A DNA stretch of 23,544 nucleotides from Sphingopyxis sp. (GTDB taxonomy: Bacteria; Pseudomonadota; Alphaproteobacteria; Sphingomonadales; Sphingomonadaceae), in assembly GCA_012035435.1 (NCBI GenBank), contig JAAUPH010000007.1, positions 1 to 23,544 on the forward strand, given 5' to 3'. The notes beneath the pieces were generated by a model. The model made no database searches. It had not been told where the DNA came from and worked only from the letters and a program-made list of their open reading frames with translations. Below, in pieces: positions 6,176 to 14,497 of this stretch. The translations under genes and the position numbers were made by a program. The stretch's first letter is position 1. Each line of letters starts with the position of its first letter.

Positions 6176-7147
6176 CTATTTTGCGTCCATGAAACCTTTG
6201 ATAGCGGCCACAAACTTGGGATTTTGATCATAGTAGGAAATATGCCCCCCGTCCAATACCACGGTCGTTTGCTTGGGAAACCGAAACCGCCGATATTCGT
6301 CGGGTCCAACGGCATAGTCGGCGCGGCTGCTGATAACCAACACCGGTTTGTTGATTGATGCGGTCATCGGCGCATAGTCGGCATAATATTCGGGGTAGGA
6401 TGCCCGCTGATTGAGGACTGCCGATCCGAATGAGCGTGCCCGCGCATAGCTTCGGTCGATCTCGTTCATGTGTTTGATCGTGTCGAGGCTCTTTGTCAGA
6501 AATCGATAGCCTTGGCCGCTTTTTATTATCGCCAGCCGCGCCTCTTCGCTTGCTACGTCGAGCGCGGCCGCGTCGTTGCTATCCGGTAGGCTCACGACGG
6601 GCGTGCCCAGCAATTCGTTGGCAAAATTGATCTGCATTCGCGCGTGATGCGGCCCCAAGAATTGTAGGGTAGCATTAGCCATTACAAGCGACGAGACGTG
6701 CTTAGGATACTGCGTTACATAATTGACAGCAAGAAGCCCGCCGAATGAGTGGGCAATGAGGCACATTTTCTTGATGCCGAGTTTTCGGCGAACGTCATCA
6801 AAATCCGCAATCACGCGCGGCATGTGATAATCGGTGGCATCGGGGGACTTCCCCGCCCCGCGCTGGTCCACATAAATGATAGTCAGAAACTGCTCCAGCG
6901 CATCAAACCCCATCTTCTCGGTTGAGAGAGAGCCTTGCCCTGGGCCGCCGTGGATCAACATGCAAGGTGGACCCTTGCCCGACACTTTCACGTAGAGGGG
7001 GGCTCCATCCGATACCGTGATTCTGTGTTCGGCGGACGCCAATTGACGTTGTGCCGCATGGGTCACCGGTAAGCAGATAAAGCTCGCCATAATGAAGGCT
7101 GCAACTGAAGGCCCCACGCAGCAAAAAGTGTATCGCTTAGCGGCCAT
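6176..7147 (-). CDS. Exported alpha/beta hydrolase of the proline-iminopeptidase type
   Basis: A 323-residue protein with an N-terminal hydrophobic signal ending near residue 31 (LPVTHAA). Family marks are clear: HGGPG at 66-70 (oxyanion motif of prolyl iminopeptidases and relatives), DQRGAGKS at 94-101, the nucleophile elbow AHSFGG at 132-137 with Ser134, an acid at Asp277 in SSRADYAV, and His302 in DGGHISYY. It is probably a periplasmic aminopeptidase or esterase; the substrate cannot be read. The ATG at 7147 has GGAGAG six bases before it. It is the last gene of a leftward unit phzF-NIPSNAP-hydrolase, with 30 bases separating it from the NIPSNAP gene. Confidence 0.9.
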   Translation of the reverse strand: MAAKRYTFCCVGPSVAAFIMASFICLPVTHAAQRQLASAEHRITVSDGAPLYVKVSGKGPPCMLIHGGPGQGSLSTEKMGFDALEQFLTIIYVDQRGAGKSPDATDYHMPRVIADFDDVRRKLGIKKMCLIAHSFGGLLAVNYVTQYPKHVSSLVMANATLQFLGPHHARMQINFANELLGTPVVSLPDSNDAAALDVASEEARLAIIKSGQGYRFLTKSLDTIKHMNEIDRSYARARSFGSAVLNQRASYPEYYADYAPMTASINKPVLVISSRADYAVGPDEYRRFRFPKQTTVVLDGGHISYYDQNPKFVAAIKGFMDAK

Positions 7148-7177
7148 AATTACTCTCCAGTTCCGCCAGTGGGCAGG

Positions 7178-7717
7178 CTAAGCATCATGAAAATGATCGC
7201 GTGGCATGTTTTGGCTCGATAGCGGCAACATACGATCAATCGCAACGGTCAGTGTGACCTGTTGGATCACAATGGATGCAGGCGTATAATTGGTAGGCTT
7301 GAACACAAGGCTTTCTATGGCGCCGACCAGCCTGCCATGATCAGCCGTAGTTGTCCTCTTGATCTCCGACCATTCTTGGTCAGCCATGAAGCGACTCCAT
7401 CGCTCAGTCATAGCTTGCTCATTGGGCCACTCGAGGAGATACGCGAATTTGGTTTTGCCTTCGTCGTGCGTTTCCCAAATCCCGAGAATCTTGAATTCAT
7501 ATCGGCGCATGATGCGCATGGCGTGGTCTCGGAAACGCGCGTGAAAGGCAGCTTTGTTATCTTCGAATATTTCGTAGAGGCGAAGCTGGTGAACGACTGT
7601 CGTTGTTGTTTCGACGCTCGGTGCCGCCGAGGATGCGGCATGACTACCGGTTGATGGGGTTGTCGCCAGTGCTAGGGCCAGAATAGCTGCTCGGAATTTG
7701 ATGGTTGCTAGCGACAC
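7178..7717 (-). CDS. NIPSNAP family protein with N-terminal export signal
   Basis: The dimeric alpha/beta-barrel NIPSNAP domain starts around VHQLRLYEIFEDNKAAFHAR, followed by RFRDHAMRIMRRYEFKILGIW and FAYLLEWPNEQAM. The biochemical role of bacterial NIPSNAP proteins is poorly defined. The frame is open to 7768, overlapping the upstream gene. The GTG at 7717 is preferred because AAGGAG lies nine bases before it and it places the hydrophobic segment (AAILALALATTPSTGSHA) at the N-terminus as a signal peptide. This gives 179 residues and a 14-base gap after the phzF gene. An exported NIPSNAP protein is somewhat unusual; it probably acts in the periplasm. Confidence 0.85.
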   Translation of the reverse strand: MSLATIKFRAAILALALATTPSTGSHAASSAAPSVETTTTVVHQLRLYEIFEDNKAAFHARFRDHAMRIMRRYEFKILGIWETHDEGKTKFAYLLEWPNEQAMTERWSRFMADQEWSEIKRTTTADHGRLVGAIESLVFKPTNYTPASIVIQQVTLTVAIDRMLPLSSQNMPRDHFHDA

Positions 7718-7731
7718 CGCAGGAGGCTCCT

Positions 7732-8642
7732 TCACACCCGCATTCTGCCGCCAGCTACGACGACGCAATGCCCAGCAATTTCGATTTCATCGCCGTCGAT
7801 CCTCACTTGGATTAGGCTCCGGCGACCCATTTTGGTGCCTTGCTCGATTGTGAGCTGGGTGTGTCTATGAACGCCGTTTGCCACAAGAAATGCCCCGAGC
7901 GGGCCTGCCGCTGTGCCAGTTGCAGGGTCTTCCCATAAGCCGACGGTGGGATTGAAAAAGCGGGCGTAGGCGGGAGCCGCGTCGCGCTCGTCGTCATATG
8001 AAAACACGTAACAGCCCTCCGCATCGACCGATGCAAGCACGGCTTTTAAGGCTTCATGGTCAGGCGCAGCGCGGTCCACCGCCGCACAATCACTCACCGG
8101 CACCATAAGATGCGGCGCTCCTGTCCAGACTACTTGCCTCGGCAATTCACCGACCGAAAGATCAACGGGATCGAGAGCAAGAGCTTCTGCCAATGCTCCT
8201 GCCGGATCAAGCTGCCGCAAAATCGAGGCGCTTCCTGACGCATGGCAATCCATTCCGGCGCACCGTTTTGAGCCTTAATGAGAACAGGCAACAGCTCGCC
8301 GCCAATTTCTTGGTAGGTTGTGCTATCCGGTGACGTTAGGTCGATCCGACCATCTGCCGCAATCCACCACCATGCTCCCAAGGCATTATGGCCAGCACCA
8401 TAGACTTCCGCACCGCTGGCTGTGAATGAACGCAATTGGAAACTGGCTTGCGCCATTGTGGGTTTCATTACGAATGTTGTTTCGGACTGGTTGAATTCGC
8501 GCGCGATTGCCCGCAGCACATCGTCGGGCAGATCGTCACCTCCATCGACCACCGCGAGCGGGTTGCCTTCAAGGGCGCGATCCGCAAATACATCGACCAG
8601 ATAAAATGGCAGTTCACTTAACAACGTCGATGCTTCTGACAT
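7732..8642 (-). pseudogene. PhzF family isomerase/epimerase, single frameshift
   Basis: Two overlapping leftward frames together make one PhzF-type protein of about 300 residues. The first (from the ATG at 8642) carries PFYLVDVFADRALEGNPLAV and the catalytic-glutamate region NQSETTFV (Glu54), then GHNALGAWW. The second carries APHLMVPV and the late family motif LWEDPATGTAAGPLGA. The frames join at an A-run on the plus strand (8219-8222; TTTT in the gene). One extra T there would give a continuous protein, so a single-base deletion is the simplest lesion. It could be a real recent loss, a phase-variable run or a sequencing error. All catalytic parts remain. It heads the unit with the NIPSNAP and hydrolase genes. 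Confidence 0.85.
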
Positions 8643-8741
8643 TCGGACTCTTTCAAGAATCGCTGCTCTGATTGTCGGGTGTCAGAAGCGCGCAGGTGGC
8701 TGTTTCAGGACAGCCTAGCTCGCGCTTGAATCGCAACCAAC

Positions 8742-8754
8742 TACCAGTGAAGTA
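8742..8754. promoter_or_regulatory. TACY-N5-RGTA dyad upstream of the phzF unit
   Basis: TACCAGTGAAGTA lies 99 bases before the phzF start codon, in the spacer behind the glutathione S-transferase gene. Its flank ACTACC...GTAAA resembles the site at 5081-5093. Confidence 0.4.
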
Positions 8755-8802
8755 AAGATCCCATTGGACATCCAAATTTATCCGTAAAAACCATGCAGAA
8801 GC

Positions 8803-9456
8803 TCAAGAACGAGTCAAGGAGCTGGTATACACTTCCAACTGGTCCGCAAACGCGCGCTGGTAGGCTGGCCGTGCTTCGCCGCGCGCGACATATGCTAACA
8901 GTGTCGGATATTCTTCCAGCATCCCCGATCCGCTGAGCCGACGAAGAACCGTAACCATGAGCAGGTCGCCCGCTGTGAACGCGCCGTCTAGCCAGTCAGC
9001 ATCACCAAGCCGGTTCGAGAGGTCGGTCAACCGTGCGCGCACACGGTCCAGCAAACTGGGCAGTCGCTCGTCGTACCAGCTTTTGTCCCGCTCGAAATAT
9101 AGAGCAACTTCCAGTTCCACGATTGACGGCTCCACCGTCGAAAGCGCTGCAAACATCCAGGTTATGGCGCGAGCGCGCGCATTCGCCTCGTTTGGCAACA
9201 ACGCCTCGGTTCGTTCCGCAATGTGGAGCACAATCGATGCAGATTCGAACAACGCAAGATCGCCGTCCTCATAGGTGGGAATTTGCCCGAATGGGTGGAT
9301 AGCTCGATGCGCCGACTGCTTCATTTGCGCAAATGACACAAGGCGAACGTCATAGGGCTGGCCTGCTTCCTCCAGAGCCCAGCGGACACGCATGTCCCGC
9401 GCCAAACCTTGGCCCTCATCGGGTGACGCTTCGAACGCAGTTATTGTGATTGGCAT
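8803..9456 (-). CDS. Glutathione S-transferase family protein
   Basis: A 217-residue protein of standard size. The N-terminal thioredoxin-like domain (about 1-82) contains HPFGQIPTYEDGDLALFESA, with the cis-proline at Pro60 and the glutathione gamma-glutamyl contacts Glu71-Ser72. The C-terminal helical domain contains WLDGAFTAGDLLMVTVLRRL, the N-capping-box region of GSTs. It probably conjugates glutathione to electrophiles in the cytoplasm; the substrate is unknown. The ATG at 9456 has GGAGA six bases upstream. The acyltransferase gene lies 54 bases upstream in the same direction, so co-transcription is possible. Confidence 0.93.
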   Translation of the reverse strand: MPITITAFEASPDEGQGLARDMRVRWALEEAGQPYDVRLVSFAQMKQSAHRAIHPFGQIPTYEDGDLALFESASIVLHIAERTEALLPNEANARARAITWMFAALSTVEPSIVELEVALYFERDKSWYDERLPSLLDRVRARLTDLSNRLGDADWLDGAFTAGDLLMVTVLRRLSGSGMLEEYPTLLAYVARGEARPAYQRAFADQLEVYTSSLTRS

Positions 9457-9510
9457 AAATATCTCCGTCGTGCTTTGTTTGTTACAGTTTTCAATATCTG
9501 TGAGGCAGCA

Positions 9511-10641
9511 TCAGCTACGCCTTAAACCGATCAATGGGCGGAGGATATTTACCGAGCGCCCAAGAAAGTAAAACGCCGCGCAGCCTGCAACGGTCGTCGC
9601 AAAAATGAACCAGAATCCGGCTTGTGGACCAATCGACCATTGCAGCAGGCACCACCCCGCAATGACGATCACGGTCTGGTGAATGATGTAGAATGGGAAG
9701 ACAGCTTCGGTGAGCGTCGGCCGCCAAGGATGATCGTGATTCCAAAATGTATCAGCGATCCCGATCAACGCCACGATCATCGACCAGCCCATGATACTGC
9801 GGCTGGCGAATAGTATCGATTGCTGACTGATCGATAGCTGTTGATTGCCACCGGACGCCAACAAGGCATAGCAGAGAGCGACGAACGCTATCGTTGCGAG
9901 AGCAAGGGCGAGTTTCCAGTAGCGGGCAGCGGCAAGCATGGCTGGTCGCGATCCAGCGAGGCCAACCCCAAATAGGAAGGCCGGGATATAGGTTAGATGA
10001 CCCACGGTGTCGCCAACCAGCGCATGATTGCTCTCTTCGCCAGGTGCCAACCAGAACGAAACGATAATCGCCCAAATCATCGGGATGAGCAGTATGCCAG
10101 CATTGCCAAAAACACGGCCGAACACAGGCTGTAACTGCGCTCGGACGGAAGGCGTGAAAAGCGGCAACGCAACCGTATAGGCCCATATATAGACCACGAA
10201 CCAAAGGTGTTGCCAAGTGGGCAGATCCACACCGTCAATCGCCCGGAAGCGAAAATAGTCGGTCAGCCAGAACTGGGTAAAGCCCAATGAATAACCGTGT
10301 TGCGTGGTAAGCTCGATCCACGGCTGGACGGGAATAATAAATATGATGCCGAACAGGACGGGGAGCAGCAGCCGGGCTGTGCGCTCCTGAACGAATTGCC
10401 GACTATTTGACCTGCGTTCAATCAACATGCGGCTTGCAAAGCCGGAAACGACAAACAGCAACGGCAATCGCCAGCTATTGGTGCCGAGCATGGGAATGGC
10501 AAACCAGTCCACCGCTTCGGGGGATTTAACGTGCCATCCCCACGGTACGAAAACCATTCCGATATGATAAAGGATCAAGAGGCCGAAGGCTCCTATGCGC
10601 AACCAATCCATGCCGTAATGGCGTTCAAATGTGCTGCTCAT
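9511..10641 (-). CDS. Acyltransferase-3 family membrane protein
   Basis: Read from the ATG at 10641, this is a 376-residue multi-pass protein with about ten hydrophobic helices. The start MDWLRIGAFGLLILYHIGMV has the family's Asp/Arg and the helix-1 histidine (His26). SWRLPLLFVVSGFAS and ERTARLLLPVLFG follow, and the late helix contains FPFYIIHQTVIV. Members acylate surface polysaccharides, lipids or small molecules. The frame is open to 10704 (GTG), but the extra 21 residues match nothing known, so the internal ATG is preferred without strong ribosome-site support. It is unrelated in position to the acyltransferase fragment at the left edge, which is a different family member. Confidence 0.88.
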   Translation of the reverse strand: MSSTFERHYGMDWLRIGAFGLLILYHIGMVFVPWGWHVKSPEAVDWFAIPMLGTNSWRLPLLFVVSGFASRMLIERRSNSRQFVQERTARLLLPVLFGIIFIIPVQPWIELTTQHGYSLGFTQFWLTDYFRFRAIDGVDLPTWQHLWFVVYIWAYTVALPLFTPSVRAQLQPVFGRVFGNAGILLIPMIWAIIVSFWLAPGEESNHALVGDTVGHLTYIPAFLFGVGLAGSRPAMLAAARYWKLALALATIAFVALCYALLASGGNQQLSISQQSILFASRSIMGWSMIVALIGIADTFWNHDHPWRPTLTEAVFPFYIIHQTVIVIAGWCLLQWSIGPQAGFWFIFATTVAGCAAFYFLGRSVNILRPLIGLRRS

Positions 10642-10720
10642 TGCCAGCGGCAGCATTGCAGGGCATTCGCCAAATGAGCAGTCAACTCGCATATCCACTG
10701 ACACGCACCTGTTTCATGGG

Positions 10721-11032
10721 TTAGCCCTCCACCTCAAACTTAGCCTTGTATGCAGCAACTTGCGTGATCGACTCTATCCCGAAGCTGACGGCTCCGACAG
10801 CCGCGCGTCCATCTACGGCTCTAGCCACGATAGCACCCGCTTCAAGGCCAAAGCCGCCGCAAAGTTCAATCAGCTCAACGCCATGACCGACCATCTCCGC
10901 CGCGACGCTTGCGGCGGCCTCGATATTCGGAACGAAGGCGATTGTCAGAACTTCATGCGTAGTTTCCCGGATGATCCGGTCGCTTTGCGGATCGGCATTT
11001 TCCCATAGTATAATGGTCGCCCATCTGTTCAT
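10721..11032 (-). CDS. DUF6506 family protein
   Basis: From the ATG at 11032 (GAGG five bases upstream) this is a 103-residue soluble protein. It contains EMVGHGVELIELCGGFGLEA and VGAVSFGIESI, a pattern I associate with DUF6506, a small alpha/beta family of unknown function found near regulators and oxidoreductases. There is no signal peptide. It lies between the acyltransferase and the damaged DHFR-like gene, all in the same direction with gaps of 79 and 48 bases. Confidence in the gene is higher than in the family name. Confidence 0.75.
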   Translation of the reverse strand: MNRWATIILWENADPQSDRIIRETTHEVLTIAFVPNIEAAASVAAEMVGHGVELIELCGGFGLEAGAIVARAVDGRAAVGAVSFGIESITQVAAYKAKFEVEG

Positions 11033-11080
11033 GATTTCCTCGCATAATTTCAACGTCAGTTTTGCCGTGCTGCTGGTGCC

Positions 11081-11721
11081 TCACGGCTTGTCTTGGCCGA
11101 TGTCCGACATCTCGTCGGTGCTTAGTGTTGCCTGCTGGTAGGCCGGTCGTCCGCTGGTCCGGTAACTTTGCATGGTCAAGCCCGAGGGACTGGTCCGGGA
11201 GTTGATCAATTCCAGCGCCATGTCGGGCCCAGAATCGGGAAATAGCCGCTCGCCTTGGCCAACCACGATGGGGTAAATTACCAAGTCGATTTGATCGACC
11301 AGTTCGAGCGCCAGAAGCGCACGAACAAGCTTGCCACTGCCCGGCACGACGAGAGTCTCCTCGTGACTTTGCTTCAGATCGCGAATTGCGGGAGCAACGC
11401 CGCCGCTGATGATAGTCGTCCTTGACCAGCTCGGCTCCGTCAGGGTGTTCGACACCACATATTTGGGGCGTTCATTCAAGGCTGACGCAATTGCGCTGGT
11501 GCTGCTGCCCTCGAAAGCTCCCCATGATTTAGCAAAGATATTGTATGTAAATCGGCCAAAGAGGAAGGCATCCGCACTGCCATAGATTTGATCAAGATAC
11601 TTCATCCCCTCGGCATCGACGAGCGGAATGGCCCATCCGCCGCGTTCGAAACCGTTCCGCGGGTCTTCCTCGGCACCGCCAAGACCCTGAATAACACGAT
11701 CGTTGTCGTGATCAGTTTCAT
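11081..11721 (-). pseudogene. Dihydrofolate-reductase-like (RibD C-terminal domain) protein, N-terminal deletion
   Basis: The main frame gives SADAFLFGRFTYNIFAKSWG, ETLVVPGSGKLVRALLAL, and DLVIYPIVVGQGERLF, the usual features of the DHFR/RibD-C family that uses NAD(P)H to reduce pterin-like or other small substrates. The expected N-terminus is present in two pieces. ATG at 11721 begins MKLITT, and the other frame continues DRVIQGLGGAEEDPRNGF into the main frame. Comparison with the usual MKLITTTFVTLDGVIQG beginning suggests about 13 bases were lost near 11702-11705, shifting the frame. Translation from the ATG at 11605 would lack the first nucleotide-binding strand, so the gene is probably inactive. 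Confidence 0.75.
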
Positions 11722-11801
11722 GATACGGCCCGTTTCATTTGTATTTTTTATCTTCCAGTTAGCTTAGCAAAGCATGGCACTATTCCATGTCGGCGTTCAA
11801 C

Positions 11802-11814
11802 TACCTCGGCAGTA
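11802..11814. promoter_or_regulatory. TACY-N5-RGTA dyad upstream of the DHFR-like gene
   Basis: TACCTCGGCAGTA lies 80 bases before the original start codon at 11721. It has the same ACTACC left flank as several other sites. Confidence 0.38.
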
Positions 11815-11840
11815 TATCGGCTTGCTTGCGCCGCCACACA

Positions 11841-11940
11841 CTACGCCGCCCGTTGCATGAAGGGCTTGTGAACGATGAGTGCGTTGCCTTTGTGATAGTT
11901 GCGTTTGCCCACTGGATCATCGGGCAATGCACTCCTAGTT
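11841..11940 (-). pseudogene. Possible decayed gene end of unknown family
   Basis: A leftward frame ending in TAG at 11841-11843 reads PDDPVGKRNYHKGNALIVHK then PFMQRAA. It looks like the natural C-terminus of a real protein, but no start or upstream domain can be found. I do not recognise the family. It lies in an otherwise gene-free stretch between 11722 and 12038. Confidence 0.25.
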
Positions 11941-11965
11941 AAGCAGCGGTCGGAGCATGGTTCCG

Positions 11966-11990
11966 GCCCACTGCCGGAAGGACAGTGGGC
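11966..11990. terminator. Hairpin downstream of the histidine phosphatase gene
   Basis: GCCCACTG (11966-11973) pairs with CAGTGGGC (11983-11990) over a nine-base loop, 49 bases after the phosphatase stop. There is no U-tract, so terminator function is uncertain. Confidence 0.35.
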
Positions 11991-12038
11991 GCAGTTCCAT
12001 TTTGCAGCGCACGAGGTGCTGAATCTATGCTCGCCTGA

Positions 12039-12689
12039 CTATTTGCGGCTTGCCCGCGCGGGAAAATCGAGATCGCTGCCCGTGGTCTGTCCAATGACAG
12101 TAATTTTGCCGTTGCCGTCGCGAGAAAGTACCGCAATTGCGCCCTCGACGACGGCTACGTCGAATGCCTTCTTGATGATTCCGCCGTGGGTGACCAGCGC
12201 CACATTGCCTTGGCTAAGGTCAATGCTCGCAACCAGTTCTTTGACGTCACGGTCTGCGACTTCAACTGTCCGTCCGCTTGGCGGATCGTCGTGCATCAGG
12301 CGCTCGTCGGAGATCGCCCGGCCGAACATAAGGCGCGCAGTCTCCATCGTCCGGCAGATTGGGCTGGAACGCACCTCGGAAACCCTGATACCCAAGATAC
12401 GGAGGGTCTCGCCGGTTTCCCGCGCTCCTGCATAGCCCGATGCGGAAAGATTACGCTGCGAAAAACAGTCCGTTCTTGGTTTGGCGAAATTATCGCCGAC
12501 TGAAGGAACCTCAGTGCGTTCGTGGCGCACAAGGATGATATAGCCGCCTTGGCGCATTACATCGATAAGCGCTGGCGTCGAAAGCATTGCTTGAGGCGAT
12601 GCAGTGGGTGTCGGCTGGGGGATTTGTGCCGCAGCTTGCGATGAAAGCGCGACGGCTGCGCAAAGCAAGAGTTTTGGTAGCAGTTTCAT
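12039..12689 (-). CDS. Exported histidine phosphatase family protein
   Basis: A 216-residue protein with a signal peptide (MKLLPKLLLCAAVALSSQAA, cleaved near Ala21). The phosphatase core follows: ILVRHERTE with the phospho-accepting His56, SEVRSSPICRTMETA with Arg107, and VALVTHGGI with His168. These are the usual arginine-histidine pocket residues of the phosphoglycerate-mutase-like superfamily, here with RHE in place of the commoner RHG. The substrate is unknown; related periplasmic members hydrolyse phosphate esters. The ATG at 12689 has a strong GGAGG just upstream, which decides the start against a longer open frame to 12818. Confidence 0.9.
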   Translation of the reverse strand: MKLLPKLLLCAAVALSSQAAAQIPQPTPTASPQAMLSTPALIDVMRQGGYIILVRHERTEVPSVGDNFAKPRTDCFSQRNLSASGYAGARETGETLRILGIRVSEVRSSPICRTMETARLMFGRAISDERLMHDDPPSGRTVEVADRDVKELVASIDLSQGNVALVTHGGIIKKAFDVAVVEGAIAVLSRDGNGKITVIGQTTGSDLDFPARASRK

Positions 12690-12801
12690 ATTTCCTCCAA
12701 GTTGATTTTGCATGGGATGCTGCCTTTGCGTATGTCGTGGTCGGCAGCGACAGCCACAGAGAGGCCATGGTTTGACGCGCCGAGGCGAGTGATTGTATTT
12801 A

Positions 12802-12813
12802 ATGGTATACCAT
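12802..12813. promoter_or_regulatory. Perfect 12-base palindrome ATGGTATACCAT
   Basis: A fully symmetric site 113 bases upstream of the phosphatase start. GGTATACC cores are typical of some GntR-type operators, but no such regulator is encoded nearby. The only visible role would be control of the phosphatase gene. Confidence 0.35.
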
Positions 12814-12958
12814 ATCATTTACCACGAATGACGGGGCCGGTAGCAAAGATGCGAAACTTCGCCAACTACCTCTGGGGTTGTTATCGAACAATCATGCTGA
12901 TTGGACTGGCCGTGCTAGTTGGCCTGGGCAAATGTTGCTACTTGTCGCCGGAACTCAA

Positions 12959-13849
12959 CTAGCGCGAACCATCTCGCAAACTCGCCCAGCCCTGGAGAAC
13001 ATTGCGCGTTTCGTGATCGGTGGGAAACCAAAGCTCAATTCTGGGGGAGTGAGTATTTATGTCCTGCGGGATGCCGGGGACTAGCTGAAAGCGACGGAAA
13101 GATAGCGTCCCTAAGGGCGTGTCAAAGCTGATCAAAAAATAAGCCACACCTGCATCGCCTACACTCGTGTCCAACTTGCCGAAGCGTTGTTCAAGTTCAG
13201 CTGCGCAGCAGCAGACGCGGTCAGAGAGTGACGGGCGTGCCCATGCCTCGGCACGAAATTGCGAGAGCAGCAAGCTCGCAATGCCCTTGCCATCCTTCGC
13301 AACTGCCAGCAGACCGGATGGGTCGGCGACGGCATCAATCATATCGACTGAGCCAGTTTCAAAATTCCACGACCGAGTTTCTGGCATGACAATTTGGCAC
13401 AGGCGCGTCGCAGCATGGTTCAGCCCCAGCGAAACCCAGTCCGCGTTGAAAAGGACGGCTGGCCAAGGTGAATGCGCTTCCAGCATTGCGTGAAGCGCGT
13501 CCCCAAATTCTGTATTGTTTTGCGCTGATGCAGCAATGTCTGGCGGGAATCCAGCTGCTAACAGCGTCGCATTGCGAAGGGGTCTGGGCAGAGCCAGTTC
13601 ATCGAGTATTGCCAATAGCATGCCGCGGCTTGGCTGCGCGCGACCAAGCTCCAAAAACCCCAGATGCCGCTGAGAGACGCCAATCCGGTTTGCAAGCTCG
13701 AACTGTGAAATTCCCTGCGCGCTCCGCGCTGACCGAAGCAACCCCCCCAATGGGCCAACATTGCGCTCAGTCGGACGCGCCATTTTAACCTGGGGGTCTG
13801 TCGGCGAAGTATCGTTATCAAGGCTTCGGTTCAACTTAGCGGTCTTCAT
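12959..13849 (-). CDS. XRE family regulator with MmyB-like ligand-binding domain
   Basis: A 296-residue protein from the ATG at 13849. Residues about 35-95 form an XRE-type helix-turn-helix (LLRSARSAQGISQFELANRI, then GVSQRHLGFLELGRAQPS). The C-terminal two-thirds (PWPAVLFNADWVSLGLNHAA, FRAEAWARP, LSFRRFQLVPG) match the MmyB-like, PAS-related domain that in this group binds a small hydrophobic ligand. Such regulators often control an adjacent oxidoreductase or methylenomycin-type gene, but here no obvious divergent partner exists. A start at the ATG of MARPTERN (13783) is also possible. A hairpin (13933-13955) lies upstream, between it and doxX. Confidence 0.88.
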   Translation of the reverse strand: MKTAKLNRSLDNDTSPTDPQVKMARPTERNVGPLGGLLRSARSAQGISQFELANRIGVSQRHLGFLELGRAQPSRGMLLAILDELALPRPLRNATLLAAGFPPDIAASAQNNTEFGDALHAMLEAHSPWPAVLFNADWVSLGLNHAATRLCQIVMPETRSWNFETGSVDMIDAVADPSGLLAVAKDGKGIASLLLSQFRAEAWARPSLSDRVCCCAAELEQRFGKLDTSVGDAGVAYFLISFDTPLGTLSFRRFQLVPGIPQDINTHSPRIELWFPTDHETRNVLQGWASLRDGSR

Positions 13850-13932
13850 ATTCTCGTTTTCTCGCAATTTGCACCGATGGGTTTGCCGAGCATTCCTGGA
13901 ACGAAAGTGACGGTAAATGCTTTTTCTACAAG

Positions 13933-13955
13933 CGCTGACGGTCTGCTAGTCAGCG
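13933..13955. terminator. Hairpin between doxX and the XRE gene
   Basis: CGCTGAC (13933-13939) pairs with GTCAGCG (13949-13955) over a nine-base loop, 72 bases after the doxX stop. No U-tract follows in the doxX direction, so it could instead be an operator of the XRE gene 84 bases away. Confidence 0.3.
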
Positions 13956-14026
13956 GCGACGTTCGCCTATCGATTTCATGATTTGAGGGCTTGTGGTTCA
14001 AGATAATCTCTTACGGGTGTCAGTGA

Positions 14027-14476
14027 TCAGTCGGCCGTATAGCGCCTACCAAGCGGCAACCATCCAATGGAACTCCAATGGTCGACTGCAAGTCGGCCGG
14101 CGCCCGCAGCTGCAAGATGCACGCCAAAAACGATGAGCATCGCGGAGGGAAAGGCTTGGCGAACGCCGCCCGACAGATCGACCATTGTTAGCGCGACAAC
14201 AAAGTTGAATGCGCAGAGCAACCCAAACCAACGGGTGGCGAAGCCCAACATAAATGCCATGCCACAAGCGAATTGGGCCCAGACCGACAAGGGGGCCAGA
14301 ACGTGCGGGGAAGGAAAGCCATGTGCTTTCAGAAACGCAACGAACTCTGCCATGCGTGAGGTGTCAACGATGTTGTCCCAAACACCCCAGATCAAAAACG
14401 AACCGACAAGCACGCGCCAACAAAAGATCGTCATGTCGGGTGGCGACAGGCCTTTAACTTTTGATTCCGCAAACAT
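14027..14476 (-). CDS. DoxX family membrane protein
   Basis: From the ATG at 14476, 149 residues with four hydrophobic helices (FCWRVLVGSFLIWGVWDNI, VLAPLSVWAQFACGMAFML, LLCAFNFVVALTMV, SAMLIVFGVHLAAAGAGRL). The pattern AFNFVVALT and GRLAVDHW at the end is typical of DoxX/DoxD-like proteins, often linked to redox stress and quinone-associated membrane complexes. The frame is open to a TTG at 14503, but that start would lie inside the palindromic operator, so 14476 is preferred. It is transcribed divergently from the TetR gene, whose product is likely to control it. Confidence 0.87.
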   Translation of the reverse strand: MFAESKVKGLSPPDMTIFCWRVLVGSFLIWGVWDNIVDTSRMAEFVAFLKAHGFPSPHVLAPLSVWAQFACGMAFMLGFATRWFGLLCAFNFVVALTMVDLSGGVRQAFPSAMLIVFGVHLAAAGAGRLAVDHWSSIGWLPLGRRYTAD

Positions 14477-14497
14477 GATCCCGCTTTCGATGGCTTT

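Noticed and set aside
11899..12435. A 178-residue rightward frame
   Set aside because: It is antisense to the histidine phosphatase gene, which has a signal peptide, active-site motifs and a strong ribosome site.
12850..12962. Small rightward frame MRNFANYLWGCYRTIMLIGL (37 residues) with one membrane helix
   Set aside because: It has no ribosome site and no conserved feature, and converges on the XRE gene. It could be real but cannot be supported.
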